A stretch of 9,488 nucleotides of DNA from Lachnospiraceae bacterium UBA3772 (GCA_002371025.1 DFFQ01000063.1:1-9488), one strand, 5' to 3'. Counted from the first letter of the stretch, positions 1-7,052 are shown. Numbers and translations are program-made. The notes: a model not told the origin generated them from the letters alone.

Positions 1-7
1 TTTTAGG

Positions 8-143
8 CCAAAATAGACATTGTCGGGTCTGGCAAATTGACCACCAAATTAGACATTGTCGTATTTGGTAATTATAGGGTTACCATTTTTGACATTGTCA
101 AATATGGCCCGGGGCGTACCATTTAGGACATGCCCGGCCAGGC
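8..143. repeat. Array of spaced 25-bp imperfect palindromes (three copies plus one degenerate copy)
   Basis: Three units at 8-32, 44-68 and 83-107 share the plan CCA-(6 nt)-GACA-T-TGTC-(6 nt)-TGG. Each is a palindrome about a central T (positions 20, 56 and 95). Arm identity by eye is about 8/12, 10/12 and 11/12. A fourth unit at 119-143 keeps the left half (CCATTTAGGACA) but has GCCC instead of TGTC. Start-to-start spacing is 36, 39 and 36 bp, with spacers of 11-14 bp. The spacer between units 2 and 3 adds an inverted repeat, TGGTAA (66-71) and TTACCA (80-85). The design suggests binding sites for a dimeric or multimeric DNA-binding protein. The location directly before the packaging genes suggests terminase binding or operon control. 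The array may continue left of the window. The structure is seen directly; the function is inferred. Confidence 0.75.
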
Positions 144-168
144 GCCTGGCTGCCCAGGCCGGTCTGCC
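107..168. repeat. GC-rich block of nested inverted repeats; candidate cos/pac element
   Basis: By my count 46 of 62 bases are G or C, in strong contrast with the AT-rich surroundings. It contains a perfect 14-bp palindrome (GCCAGGCGCCTGGC, 137-150). Outer arms CCGGCC (134-139) and GGCCGG (157-162) enclose it. An alternative hairpin, CCTGG (145-149) with CCAGG (154-158), cannot form at the same time as the 14-bp one. It lies upstream of the promoter and just before the terminase region, where many phages keep cos or pac. No clean T-tract follows it, so a simple intrinsic terminator is less likely. The role is inferred. Confidence 0.5.
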
Positions 169-223
169 AATTTTCCACCGCAAGTCGTAAATCACAAGTT
201 ATAAAATTATTATCCCAACTCAT

Positions 224-252
224 TTGACTTCTTAATAAAAATGTGCTACAAT
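224..252 (+). promoter_or_regulatory. Sigma-A/sigma-70 type promoter of the packaging and head operon
   Basis: The -35 box TTGACT (224-229) and -10 box TACAAT (247-252) are separated by an optimal 17 bp, and TGC before the -10 gives an extended -10 (TGn). Transcription would start near A259. AT-rich sequence around 200-213 could act as an UP element. The last palindromic repeat ends about 80 bp upstream. No other equally good promoter was seen before the downstream genes, which are tightly packed, so this may drive the whole module. Confidence 0.7.
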
Positions 253-277
253 AATAACATGGGGATCCTAGAACCTC

Positions 278-294
278 AGGAGGCCAACAAGTTG
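278..294 (+). promoter_or_regulatory. Ribosome binding site that decides the TTG start of the first gene
   Basis: AGGAGG at 278-283 is followed by 8 nt and then TTG at 292-294, in frame with the open reading frame. The upstream in-frame ATG at 241 lies inside the promoter and before the predicted transcript start. The in-frame ATG at 259 sits at the predicted +1 and has no ribosome binding site. Confidence 0.7.
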
Positions 295-1593
295 AAAAAA
301 CCATATTCATTAGACTATTCAATAGAACGCGATACTGACAGAGTCGCCGCCGTAAAAGATATATTGGATAGCCTACCAACAGACCCTAACGATATTGAAT
401 TGGAGCAAATGGCATCATATATATTGTATGGTAAGGATGAGGATGGTTTGAATGCTGTAAAGCGCGGCGAAATGATGAATAATAATACGAGATATAGTAC
501 GTTTAGAAAAAAGGAAGATAAAAATGCATCATTAGATGCGATGTTAGAAGAACAACAACCAATACAAGCTGAACCAATTAAACGCGTTTACACGAATCCA
601 AAACCAACTATCCGCCGCCCCAAATATGATAGGAAAACAGGAGAGCTAGTTGATATAGGGGACGGCGATATACCAGGTATGGCGGAGTTATGGGAAGCCA
701 TTGACCGCCTAGATAAATGGCTAGCAATAAATGAAGGGAAGCTGCCGCCTGACGAAGACACAAATCTTTTGCCCGATAGCTATCGAGTATATCAGTTGCG
801 GCACCAACTAGCAGACATGCGTAAGCATCAATATCTTTTAAAGGATGTGTATAAGCCAACAGTTAGATTTTTGGCTACGGATCATCCAAAAACTCAATTT
901 ATAGATTGGACAAGTGATTCATTTTATTGGATTAGTATGGAAGAGTGGCGCCGCCGCGTAGACGCAGCATTAACCCACACCATATCGAAAAAAATTGATG
1001 ATTATGAAGTAAGAGAAAATCCAATTACTGGCGAAAAAGAAGTAAAGTGGGTTGTACAGAAACATACTTTTAATTGGGAAGACCCTTTACATGTTAGAGC
1101 ATTGATAAATAATTTAGATGCATTGCGCGACTACCTTAATGATAAGTTGGATACCTATGGCCGTACACTAATCTGGGATTTTGAACGTTATTGCGCTATG
1201 GCGCACCTCACCCCTGTAAGAGAATTTTTATTGCAGAAAAAAATTGAAAAAGCCTCATACACTGCAATAGCCGAAGAGCTTCGTATAAAATTTGGGGTAG
1301 TTTATAATGAGAACCATATTAGTACAATTACGTCTAAGGAAATACCCGCCACAATAGCTATGGCGGCAAAAAAATATCGTGTAGAGCTAGAAACGCCAGA
1401 CGATCAAAAGAAAAAATGTTATACCTGCGGCCGCCTTCTACCTCGCACGCCGCTATTCTTTGGTAGGCATAACGCACGGAAAGACCACTTTGCCTCTAAC
1501 TGTAAAGAGTGCGAAAAACAAAAACGCATAATGCGAGGAGGTCAAGCAGCATATGACAAACGATCAAAAGACACGACGCTGTCTAAAGTGTAA
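292..1593 (+). CDS. Zinc-ribbon phage protein of the packaging module; possible small-terminase or DNA-recognition protein
   Basis: First gene of the operon, 433 residues from the TTG at 292, which has AGGAGG 8 nt upstream. I do not recognise a named family with certainty. The N-terminal 100 residues are charged and probably partly disordered. The middle is helix-rich, with many Trp, Arg and Leu. Residues about 321-358 (ASYTAIAEEL onward) read like a helix-turn-helix. A four-cysteine zinc ribbon follows at C376/C379 and C404/C407, with a basic C-terminal tail. Proteins of this build often sit directly before TerL in phages of low-GC Gram-positive hosts. With no classical TerS elsewhere in the window, a role in recognising the packaging site is a reasonable inference, not a demonstrated one. 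It could instead be a transcription factor or a structural accessory. The last 41 bp overlap the next gene, suggesting coupled translation. CGC, GCC and CTA codons are frequent despite the AT-rich context. Confidence 0.7.
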   Translation: MKKPYSLDYSIERDTDRVAAVKDILDSLPTDPNDIELEQMASYILYGKDEDGLNAVKRGEMMNNNTRYSTFRKKEDKNASLDAMLEEQQPIQAEPIKRVYTNPKPTIRRPKYDRKTGELVDIGDGDIPGMAELWEAIDRLDKWLAINEGKLPPDEDTNLLPDSYRVYQLRHQLADMRKHQYLLKDVYKPTVRFLATDHPKTQFIDWTSDSFYWISMEEWRRRVDAALTHTISKKIDDYEVRENPITGEKEVKWVVQKHTFNWEDPLHVRALINNLDALRDYLNDKLDTYGRTLIWDFERYCAMAHLTPVREFLLQKKIEKASYTAIAEELRIKFGVVYNENHISTITSKEIPATIAMAAKKYRVELETPDDQKKKCYTCGRLLPRTPLFFGRHNARKDHFASNCKECEKQKRIMRGGQAAYDKRSKDTTLSKV

Positions 1594-2485
1594 GCAAGAT
1601 AAACCAGAATATTATTTTCAGCCTACCCCGTCGAACTTCTTTCCAAATCATAGGTCTTTAATTTGTACTAGCTGTTTAGAAAGAATGGTGCAACAAGATA
1701 ATTTAGGCGAAGTGGATAGATTATGCCGCTATCTAGACATACCATTTGACTTGAATAAGTGGACGCAACTTTATGCAACTCATAAAGATCATACGCTATC
1801 TGCCTATTTTAATACGTTATTAGATGATCATTACCAGGCTCTACAATGGACAGATGAAAATGAGAGATGGCGATTGGCGCGCGAAGAGGAAACTATCGAC
1901 GATGAAATCCAAGTACTAAATGACGCAAAAGTTCGTAAATTAAAAAAAGTGTGGTCATCTGCCTACACCAAAGAAGAACTTCTATTTTTGGAAGATTATT
2001 ATAATCAAATTCTAGCGACTCAAAATGTATCAACTCCTATTTTACAATCGCGGGCCCGCCAATTATGCGAGATTACTTTGCGCGTTAATAAAGGCATACG
2101 GGAGGGGGAGGATGTAAAAAAGGATATGGACTCGATTAATAATATTATTAAAGAGTGCAACTTTACTGCTACTACTGCTAAAAATGCCGCAGATTTTGAA
2201 TCTATAGGCGAATTAATGGTATATTATGGTAAGCTAGGCTGGCATCCGAAATGGCGCGTTGAGCCTAAAGATGATATCGACTTCTGTATGCAGAATATTC
2301 AAAATTATTTAAAACGACTAGTTGTGAATGAAGGAAATTTTGCAGAACAAGTTGAAGATAGAAAAGAACGATATAATATGACAGAGCGCCTAGAAAATAT
2401 TGAAAATGAAGCGGTAGAATTTGATGAGATGTCTGATATTGAGTATGAAGGTGAGGACGAATTAGCAGGTGAATTAAATGAATAA
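1553..2485 (+). CDS. Zinc-ribbon phage protein 2; possible terminase small subunit
   Basis: 310 residues, starting at ATG 1553 with GAGGAGG at 1535-1541 (spacer 11 nt, rather long). It overlaps the previous gene by 41 bp, and its stop overlaps the start of terL. An N-terminal zinc ribbon has C10/C13 and C38/C41, with exactly the same CxxC-x24-CxxC spacing as the C-terminal ribbon of the preceding protein. A helical middle and C-terminal half follows: residues about 140-200 (YTKEELLFLEDYYNQ onward) contain an alternation of charged and hydrophobic residues typical of small oligomerising helical bundles. The last 25 residues are very acidic. Position immediately before TerL, the helical build and a DNA-binding-type ribbon make a small-terminase role plausible. 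No catalytic motif was seen. Function is inferred from context only. Confidence 0.65.
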   Translation: MTNDQKTRRCLKCKQDKPEYYFQPTPSNFFPNHRSLICTSCLERMVQQDNLGEVDRLCRYLDIPFDLNKWTQLYATHKDHTLSAYFNTLLDDHYQALQWTDENERWRLAREEETIDDEIQVLNDAKVRKLKKVWSSAYTKEELLFLEDYYNQILATQNVSTPILQSRARQLCEITLRVNKGIREGEDVKKDMDSINNIIKECNFTATTAKNAADFESIGELMVYYGKLGWHPKWRVEPKDDIDFCMQNIQNYLKRLVVNEGNFAEQVEDRKERYNMTERLENIENEAVEFDEMSDIEYEGEDELAGELNE

Positions 2486-2613
2486 TGAAGAACTGCAATA
2501 TCGTGACGGTATACCTGTTGAAAAAGGCGTCGTTCTTACTAAGCAATTTTTAGATGATAATAGAGAGTTATTTACTAAATATTTAAATTTTTGGATATTG
2601 TATCCTGACCTGT
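2478..2613 (+). CDS. terL: Terminase large subunit, exon 1 (N-terminal 45 codons plus one base)
   Basis: Starts at ATG 2478, overlapping the stop of the preceding gene, with AGGTGA at 2467-2472 as ribosome binding site. It reads 45 codons ending ...FWILYPDL, then the first base (T2613) of a split Leu codon. The next in-frame codon in the unspliced RNA is TAA, formed across the splice junction. Joined to exon 2 at T3841 it gives YPDL-L-LDTIQP, which restores the continuous N-terminal region of a TerL. The 5' splice site follows a U that forms a U-G wobble with the internal guide sequence. This exon is easily missed by gene callers because it is short and ends in a stop. Confidence 0.85.
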
Positions 2614-3840
2614 AAAATTAAACAGCAGCATAGCGGTAATAGCTATGAAAAAATTTTCTTAATTGCTGGAAACTCCTAAAGCCTATTTACCACACTAATA
2701 ATTCTCCAATTATTAGAATGGGGCGAAAGCAGAAAAAACAAATAGGATATTTTTAAGGTGAAAATCATAAAAATGTAAATGGACAATCAGCAACCAAAAT
2801 GGAGGCAATAAATATGAAATATACAAAAGAAACTTTTTATCAAGAATTAAAAACTCGTTTCCCTGATAATGATTTTGAAATTTTAGAGTTTTCTGGAACT
2901 TCTAAACCAATAAAGTATAAATGTTTAAAATGCGGGCGAATTATCGAAAAAAGTCGCGCAAATCATTTATATGAAAATAAAAGTTTATGTCAGCATTGTT
3001 ATAGTACTAAAAATAGTAAAATGAGAAATTGGATTTTACATTTTTTTCAAAACACTAATAAGTTTGAATTAATTTCTTGGACTAAAAATACAATGGACAG
3101 CATAACAATCAAATGTAATAATTGTCAACGAATTTTTAAAAAGCAACCAAACAATTTATTTGGAAGAACTATAAATACTATTTGTCCTTATTGTGGAGAT
3201 AATGGTGCGCCAGTATTAGAAGAAGATTTTAAAAAAATGATGATTAAAAATGGATATAATGATTATAAAATTATTACTTATACTGCATTAACAAGGAGCG
3301 CAAAATTCCAACATAATTGTGGTTTTGTTTTTTCACAAATAGCTAAGAATTTTTTACAATCTCGTGGTTGCCCTAAATGTGCTGGCACAAAATCTAAAGG
3401 TGAATTAAAAATTGAAGATTGGCTATTAAATCATAATATCAAATATTATTATAATTATACTATTAAAGAAATTAATAATTGTTCTTACGATTTTTATTTG
3501 CCAGATTATAATATTTTAATTGAATACCAGGGACAGCAACATTTTTCTCCTGTAAATATTTTTGGTGGAGAAGAGAAATTTCAAAAACAATTATTACACG
3601 ATGAAAAGAAAAAAGAATATGCTAAAAAAAATAATTATATTTTAATTATTATCCCTTATACAGATTTTAATATAATTGAATCATATTTATTGCCGATATT
3701 AGGCTCAACGACTAGTTATGATAACGTAGCTTCAAGTGAAGCGAAAGAGAAAACTCTTTAATTAGAGATAATATAGTCTGAACTCATAAGAAATTATGAG
3801 CCATATGGGTAAAAATTAACGACTTTTACTAAACATTTCG
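2614..3840 (+). ncRNA. Group I self-splicing intron in terL, with endonuclease gene in the P6 loop
   Basis: The core elements can be read in order. P1: exon CUGU (2610-2613) with GCAG (2625-2628), ending in the U-G wobble. P10: AACA (2621-2624) with exon 2 UGUU (3841-3844). P2: CATAGC (2629-2634) with GCTATG (2642-2647). P3: TTTTCTT (2654-2660) with GAGAAAA (3747-3753). P4: TTGCTG (2663-2668) with CAGCAA (2788-2793), the P and Q elements. P5 region: CCTATTT (2682-2688) with AAATAGG (2740-2746), enclosing a 9-bp stem 2695-2703/2708-2716. P7: GACTA (3710-3714) with TAGTC (3774-3778), the R and S elements. An extra stem GCTTC/GAAGC (3729-3742) lies between P7 and P3, as in subgroup IA introns. 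P8: CTCT (3754-3757) with AGAG (3764-3767). P9: CTCATAA/TTATGAG with a GAAA loop (3783-3800). The intron ends at G3840 (omega G). Total length 1227 nt. The subgroup is a tentative call. Confidence 0.9.
2814..3761 (+). CDS. Intron-encoded homing endonuclease, EDxHD (Vsr-like) fold with zinc ribbons
   Basis: 315 residues from ATG 2814, chosen because GGAGG (2801-2805) lies 8 nt upstream; the earlier in-frame ATG at 2799 sits just ahead of that site. The N-terminal two thirds holds zinc-ribbon repeats likely used for DNA recognition: C37/C40-C59/C62, C101/C104-C124/C127, and a third, partly degenerate one with C169 and C186/C189. The C-terminal nuclease domain shows E197 (KGELKIEDWL), D226 (YDFYLPDY), E237-x-Q239 (IEYQGQQHF) and H262-D263 (LLHDEKK), matching the EDxHD pattern of Vsr-like homing endonucleases. 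It would cut an intronless terL allele near the insertion site and drive intron spread. Codons are far more AT-rich than in the neighbours, a sign of separate origin. The 3' end and stop run into the ribozyme core (R, P7, P3, P8). Confidence 0.85.
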   Translation: MKYTKETFYQELKTRFPDNDFEILEFSGTSKPIKYKCLKCGRIIEKSRANHLYENKSLCQHCYSTKNSKMRNWILHFFQNTNKFELISWTKNTMDSITIKCNNCQRIFKKQPNNLFGRTINTICPYCGDNGAPVLEEDFKKMMIKNGYNDYKIITYTALTRSAKFQHNCGFVFSQIAKNFLQSRGCPKCAGTKSKGELKIEDWLLNHNIKYYYNYTIKEINNCSYDFYLPDYNILIEYQGQQHFSPVNIFGGEEKFQKQLLHDEKKKEYAKKNNYILIIIPYTDFNIIESYLLPILGSTTSYDNVASSEAKEKTL

Positions 3841-5489
3841 TGTTGGATACAATTCAGCCAGTAGACGACGCTAAAAATTTTAAGTTATTCTTATATCAGC
3901 GTATTGCTTTGCGCGCCTCTATGAGGTACAGATATCATTATTGGACTGCAACTCGTGCAACCTCAAAATCATTTACAGCATACTTAGCTGCTGTTGTCCG
4001 AGCAGCCTTATTACCAAATTCAAATATATTTATTGCTTCTGATGTGAAAGGAACCGTCATTAAAATTGCAGAAGCGAAATTTAATGAAATTTGGCGTCAC
4101 TGGCCCCTATTACATAATGAACTAAAAACGCAAGCTGATGATGGAAAAAAAGGCGAAAAAGCTAGCGGCAACTACTATGAATTACATTTTAAGAACGGCA
4201 GTCAAATAACAGTTGTCTCTAAAGATACTAGCCGTGGTTTGCGTGCAACAGCTGGCATTCTTGAAGAATGCGCCACTATAGAAGAAGAAGATTATAATGA
4301 AGTGCTATTGCCTCAGATGAATGTCGCGCGCAGAGAAGTGGATGGTACATTAAATCCAGAAGAACCCGCGGCCGCACAAATTTTTATTACTACTGCGCGC
4401 GAACGTACTGTATTTATGTATGGTAAACTTATCGAATGCGCTGTTAATGCAGTATTGCGGCCGAAGGAATATTTTGTGTGGGGACTTAGCTATGAAGTAC
4501 CTCTTCATTATGGCTTACTTGATCGCGCTACTTTAATGGATCAACGCTATTCAACGACTATGAATGATGAAAGTTTTGCCAGAGAAAGCCTCTCAATTTG
4601 GACTGGCAACAATAAAGATGCATGGCTTGATTCAAAAAGATTAGCGCAAAAAAGAAAATTATTAAAATGTGAGAGAAAAGCGCAAGAAAATCCGCCTAAT
4701 AAAGATACTTTTTATTTGATTGGGGTTGATGTTGCCAGATATGCTGCAAACACTGCAGTTATGGTTATAAAAGTCTTGCCGCAAACCAATGGTTTTCAAA
4801 AACAAGTTGTTTATACAGAAGTTATTCATGGTGCAAACTATATTACAGAACAAGCTCCTAGATTGAAAAAGTTAATTCAATTATATCATCCTCGGGAGGT
4901 TGTGATCGATGGAAACGGCCCGGGAATTGGTTTACTAGACGCAATGGCTTTGCCTTCTTTTGACTCAAAAACTGGCGAACAGTTTCCTGCTTATTTCGCT
5001 TTTAATAATGATCACCATTTACCGCCGGAAAAGAAAAATGAGAGCGAAACGCCGTGGCCTGAGTATAGAGCAATTATTTATGATATTAAAGCTAGTTCTT
5101 CTAACGATGATGCGATACATTCGAATTTCTTCTCTCAAATTAATAATGGTTCGGTATCGTTTCTTGCGAATGAACGAGTAGTAAAAGATAAATTATTGCA
5201 AACTAAAAAGGGTAAAAAGATGTCATTATACGATAGAAGAGTTTTTCTATTACCATACGAAATGACGTCTCGATTAATGGATGAATTAAATAATTTGCGG
5301 TTGAAACCCACTGGAGTACAAAATCAATTTAAAGTAGAAAGAATTTCAAGATCGATAGAAAAAGACCGCTTTAGTTCTTTAGAATATGCATTATATAGAA
5401 TTAAATATTATGAAGATCAGGCATTAAGAAAAGCGAAGAAAAAGAATTTCGGTCAATATGCCTTTTATAGCGCTAAGAAAAGGGGGTGA
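3841..5489 (+). CDS. terL: Terminase large subunit, exon 2 (ATPase and nuclease domains)
   Basis: Encodes residues 46-594 of the spliced 594-residue protein, the motor that pumps DNA into the procapsid and cuts it. Numbering is for the spliced protein. A Q-motif-like LFLYQRIALR lies near 62-70. The P-loop reads TATRATSKS, with K88, and lacks the usual glycine before the SKS. The Walker B with catalytic carboxylate is GILEEC, near 184-189. The RNase H-like nuclease has three acidic positions: D342 (LIGVDVARY), D402 (VVIDGNGPG) and D554 (KDRFSSLEYAL). The C-terminus is basic. The stop TGA (5487-5489) is embedded in the ribosome binding site of the portal gene. A gene caller would start this at GTG 3840, but that base G is the last base of the intron, no ribosome binding site precedes it, and the real N-terminus is in exon 1. 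Confidence 0.93.
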
Positions 5490-5497
5490 TGCTTATG
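5481..5497 (+). promoter_or_regulatory. Ribosome binding site deciding the portal start
   Basis: AGGGGGTGAT (5481-5490) closely matches the complement of the 16S rRNA 3' end and contains the TerL stop codon. It places the start at ATG 5495, not at the in-frame GTG 5486 or ATG 5489, which fall inside the site itself. Confidence 0.7.
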
Positions 5498-7039
5498 GGC
5501 GAAGAAAAACCTAAATATGATTTTTCTAAATATAGGACTCAATTAAAAATTAAAAGAACCCCTACTAATGAGCGGTCCTATAGTCGATGGGGCTATTATC
5601 ATTCTGACCCCGTGCGCGAAGATTTTACAATTGATGAAATTAAACAGATTATTCGTTCTGGTAACTTAGAATCATTACGTCAATTGTCCCGTTATTTTTA
5701 TAGAACTAATAGTTTATATAGAAATAACATTGATTTCTTATCTTATATGCCTACATATGACACTGTTGTTATTCCTGTCTATCAAGAGGGAAAAGGATCT
5801 AAGGCACAAATTACAAAAGCATTTTATAATGCGTGTCGTTTTATTGATAACTTAGATGTGCCAAATACATTTTCTCGTATTACTAAAGAGTGGTTAAAAA
5901 ATGGAATTTATTTTGGTATTTTAAGAACAGATGGCGAAAAAGTAAGTATTCAAGACTTACCCTTAGAGTACTGCCGTGCGCGTTTTAAGGATTTCAATAA
6001 TTTATATATTGTTGAATTTAATTTAAATTATTTTGATACAATTCAAGATAAACAATTGCGCGAAGAAGCATTGCTTTCTTTCCCTAAAGAAGTTCAAAGA
6101 GCTTGGGGACAGTGGATAACGAAAAAAATAAATGACCCATGGGTAGTATTGCCAGCTGGTAGTGGCGGAGTTTGTTTTACTTTTTCTAATGATCAGACAC
6201 CTCTATTAATTGCAAGTTTACCAGAATTAAAGAAGCTTGATGATGCAACAAAAAGAGAAGAAACTAGAGATGAGAATGAGTTAAGAAAGCTACTCATACA
6301 ACGCATGCCAATTGATAGTAATGGCGAGTTAGTTTTTCCTCTAGAAGAGGTTGCCGATATACATGCTTCAGTGGCGGATATGTTAGCAGATGAAGATTCT
6401 GTTGATGTGCTTACTACTTTCGGTGAGACAGATTTAGAGAGTTTGCAGGATAGTAGCGCCGCAACACAATCGGCTGATAGATTGAAAAAATACAAAGATA
6501 ATGCATGGAATGCTTTAGGTCGAGGACAAATTTTGTTTAACCCAGAAGGGAGCTCGTCTTTAGCTTATATGATCAAAAAAGATGAAACAATTATGTCTGG
6601 TTATTTAAATGCATATGAAACATGGATTAAGTATCATATAAATGATAAATTTGCCAGATCAGGTTTAAGTTTTGATTTTGAAATTCTACCAATAACAGTT
6701 TTTAATAGAGAAGATCAGAGGAACGCGTATTTCCGAGGCGCACAGTTTGGATACTCAAAGATGTTCGCCGGTGTAGCGATGGGAATTAAGCAAATGGATC
6801 AGTTGAGCTTAATGAGTTTTGAAAACGATTTCTTAGATATGACTAATAAAATGGTTCCATTACAGTCATCTTATACTACATCTGGGAAAGCAAATAGCGG
6901 AAAAAATTCTTCTACTTCGGCAGAAAAAACCACAACTACCACTCAGGTTAACGACATAGATAATAAGGGAGGCAGACCAGAACTTCCCGATGAAGAAAAA
7001 TCCGAAAAAACGCAAGCAAATATTGCCGCAGAAGGATAA
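5495..7039 (+). CDS. Portal protein
   Basis: 514 residues. The portal is the dodecameric ring at the capsid vertex through which TerL pumps DNA and to which the tail connects. The call rests on length, position between TerL and the protease, and the family-like N-terminal part (IRSGNLESLRQLSRYFYRTN, about residues 46-65), followed by the mixed alpha/beta wing region. A long helical, charged part follows (about residues 240-330), and the C-terminal half has YLNAYETWIKYHIND-type stem and crown sequence. The last 50 or so residues are a low-complexity Ser, Thr, Lys and Glu tail containing a GGRPELPDEEKS motif, as is common at portal C-termini in phages of Gram-positive hosts. The start is ATG 5495, set by the ribosome binding site overlapping the terL stop. 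The spacing implies translational coupling to TerL. Confidence 0.85.
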   Translation: MGEEKPKYDFSKYRTQLKIKRTPTNERSYSRWGYYHSDPVREDFTIDEIKQIIRSGNLESLRQLSRYFYRTNSLYRNNIDFLSYMPTYDTVVIPVYQEGKGSKAQITKAFYNACRFIDNLDVPNTFSRITKEWLKNGIYFGILRTDGEKVSIQDLPLEYCRARFKDFNNLYIVEFNLNYFDTIQDKQLREEALLSFPKEVQRAWGQWITKKINDPWVVLPAGSGGVCFTFSNDQTPLLIASLPELKKLDDATKREETRDENELRKLLIQRMPIDSNGELVFPLEEVADIHASVADMLADEDSVDVLTTFGETDLESLQDSSAATQSADRLKKYKDNAWNALGRGQILFNPEGSSSLAYMIKKDETIMSGYLNAYETWIKYHINDKFARSGLSFDFEILPITVFNREDQRNAYFRGAQFGYSKMFAGVAMGIKQMDQLSLMSFENDFLDMTNKMVPLQSSYTTSGKANSGKNSSTSAEKTTTTTQVNDIDNKGGRPELPDEEKSEKTQANIAAEG

Positions 7040-7052
7040 AGGAGGATAAATA

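Noticed and set aside
90..116. Second promoter using TTGACA at 90-95
   Set aside because: This hexamer is part of the third palindrome, and no acceptable -10 box lies 16-18 bp downstream, where the sequence is GC-rich.
8..143. CRISPR array
   Set aside because: Units are imperfect palindromes of 25 bp with 11-14 bp spacers. CRISPR spacers are normally about 30 bp, repeats are near-identical, and no cas gene is present.
134..174. Intrinsic terminator of an upstream gene
   Set aside because: Stems are strong but only a short TTTT at 171-174 follows, set several bases past the stem. It remains possible, since the upstream gene is outside the window, but is not supported enough to list.
241..291. 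ATG 241 or ATG 259 as start of the first gene
   Set aside because: ATG 241 lies within the promoter, ATG 259 is at the predicted +1 without a ribosome binding site, and TTG 292 has AGGAGG at 8 nt.
98..379. Open frame on the minus strand across the upstream repeats
   Set aside because: It crosses the palindromes, the promoter and the start of the first gene, has no ribosome binding site or recognisable composition, and is a shadow.
1535..1593. Programmed frameshift fusing the two zinc-ribbon proteins
   Set aside because: No classical slippery heptamer followed by a stem was seen in the overlap, and the second gene has its own ribosome binding site and ATG.
3840..3842. GTG 3840 as the start of the terminase gene
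   Set aside because: There is no ribosome binding site, the G is the intron's terminal omega G, and exon 1 with matching P1 and P10 pairing supplies the N-terminus.
4960..5181. 73-codon + strand frame inside exon 2 of terL
   Set aside because: It lies wholly inside a well-supported gene in another frame, with no ribosome binding site and a low-complexity basic product.
6193..6495. Minus-strand frames inside the portal gene and other genes (also 608-859, 2265-2546, 4662-4853, 6948-7292 and 8372-8602)
   Set aside because: All are shadows of real + strand genes, without ribosome binding sites or recognisable domains.
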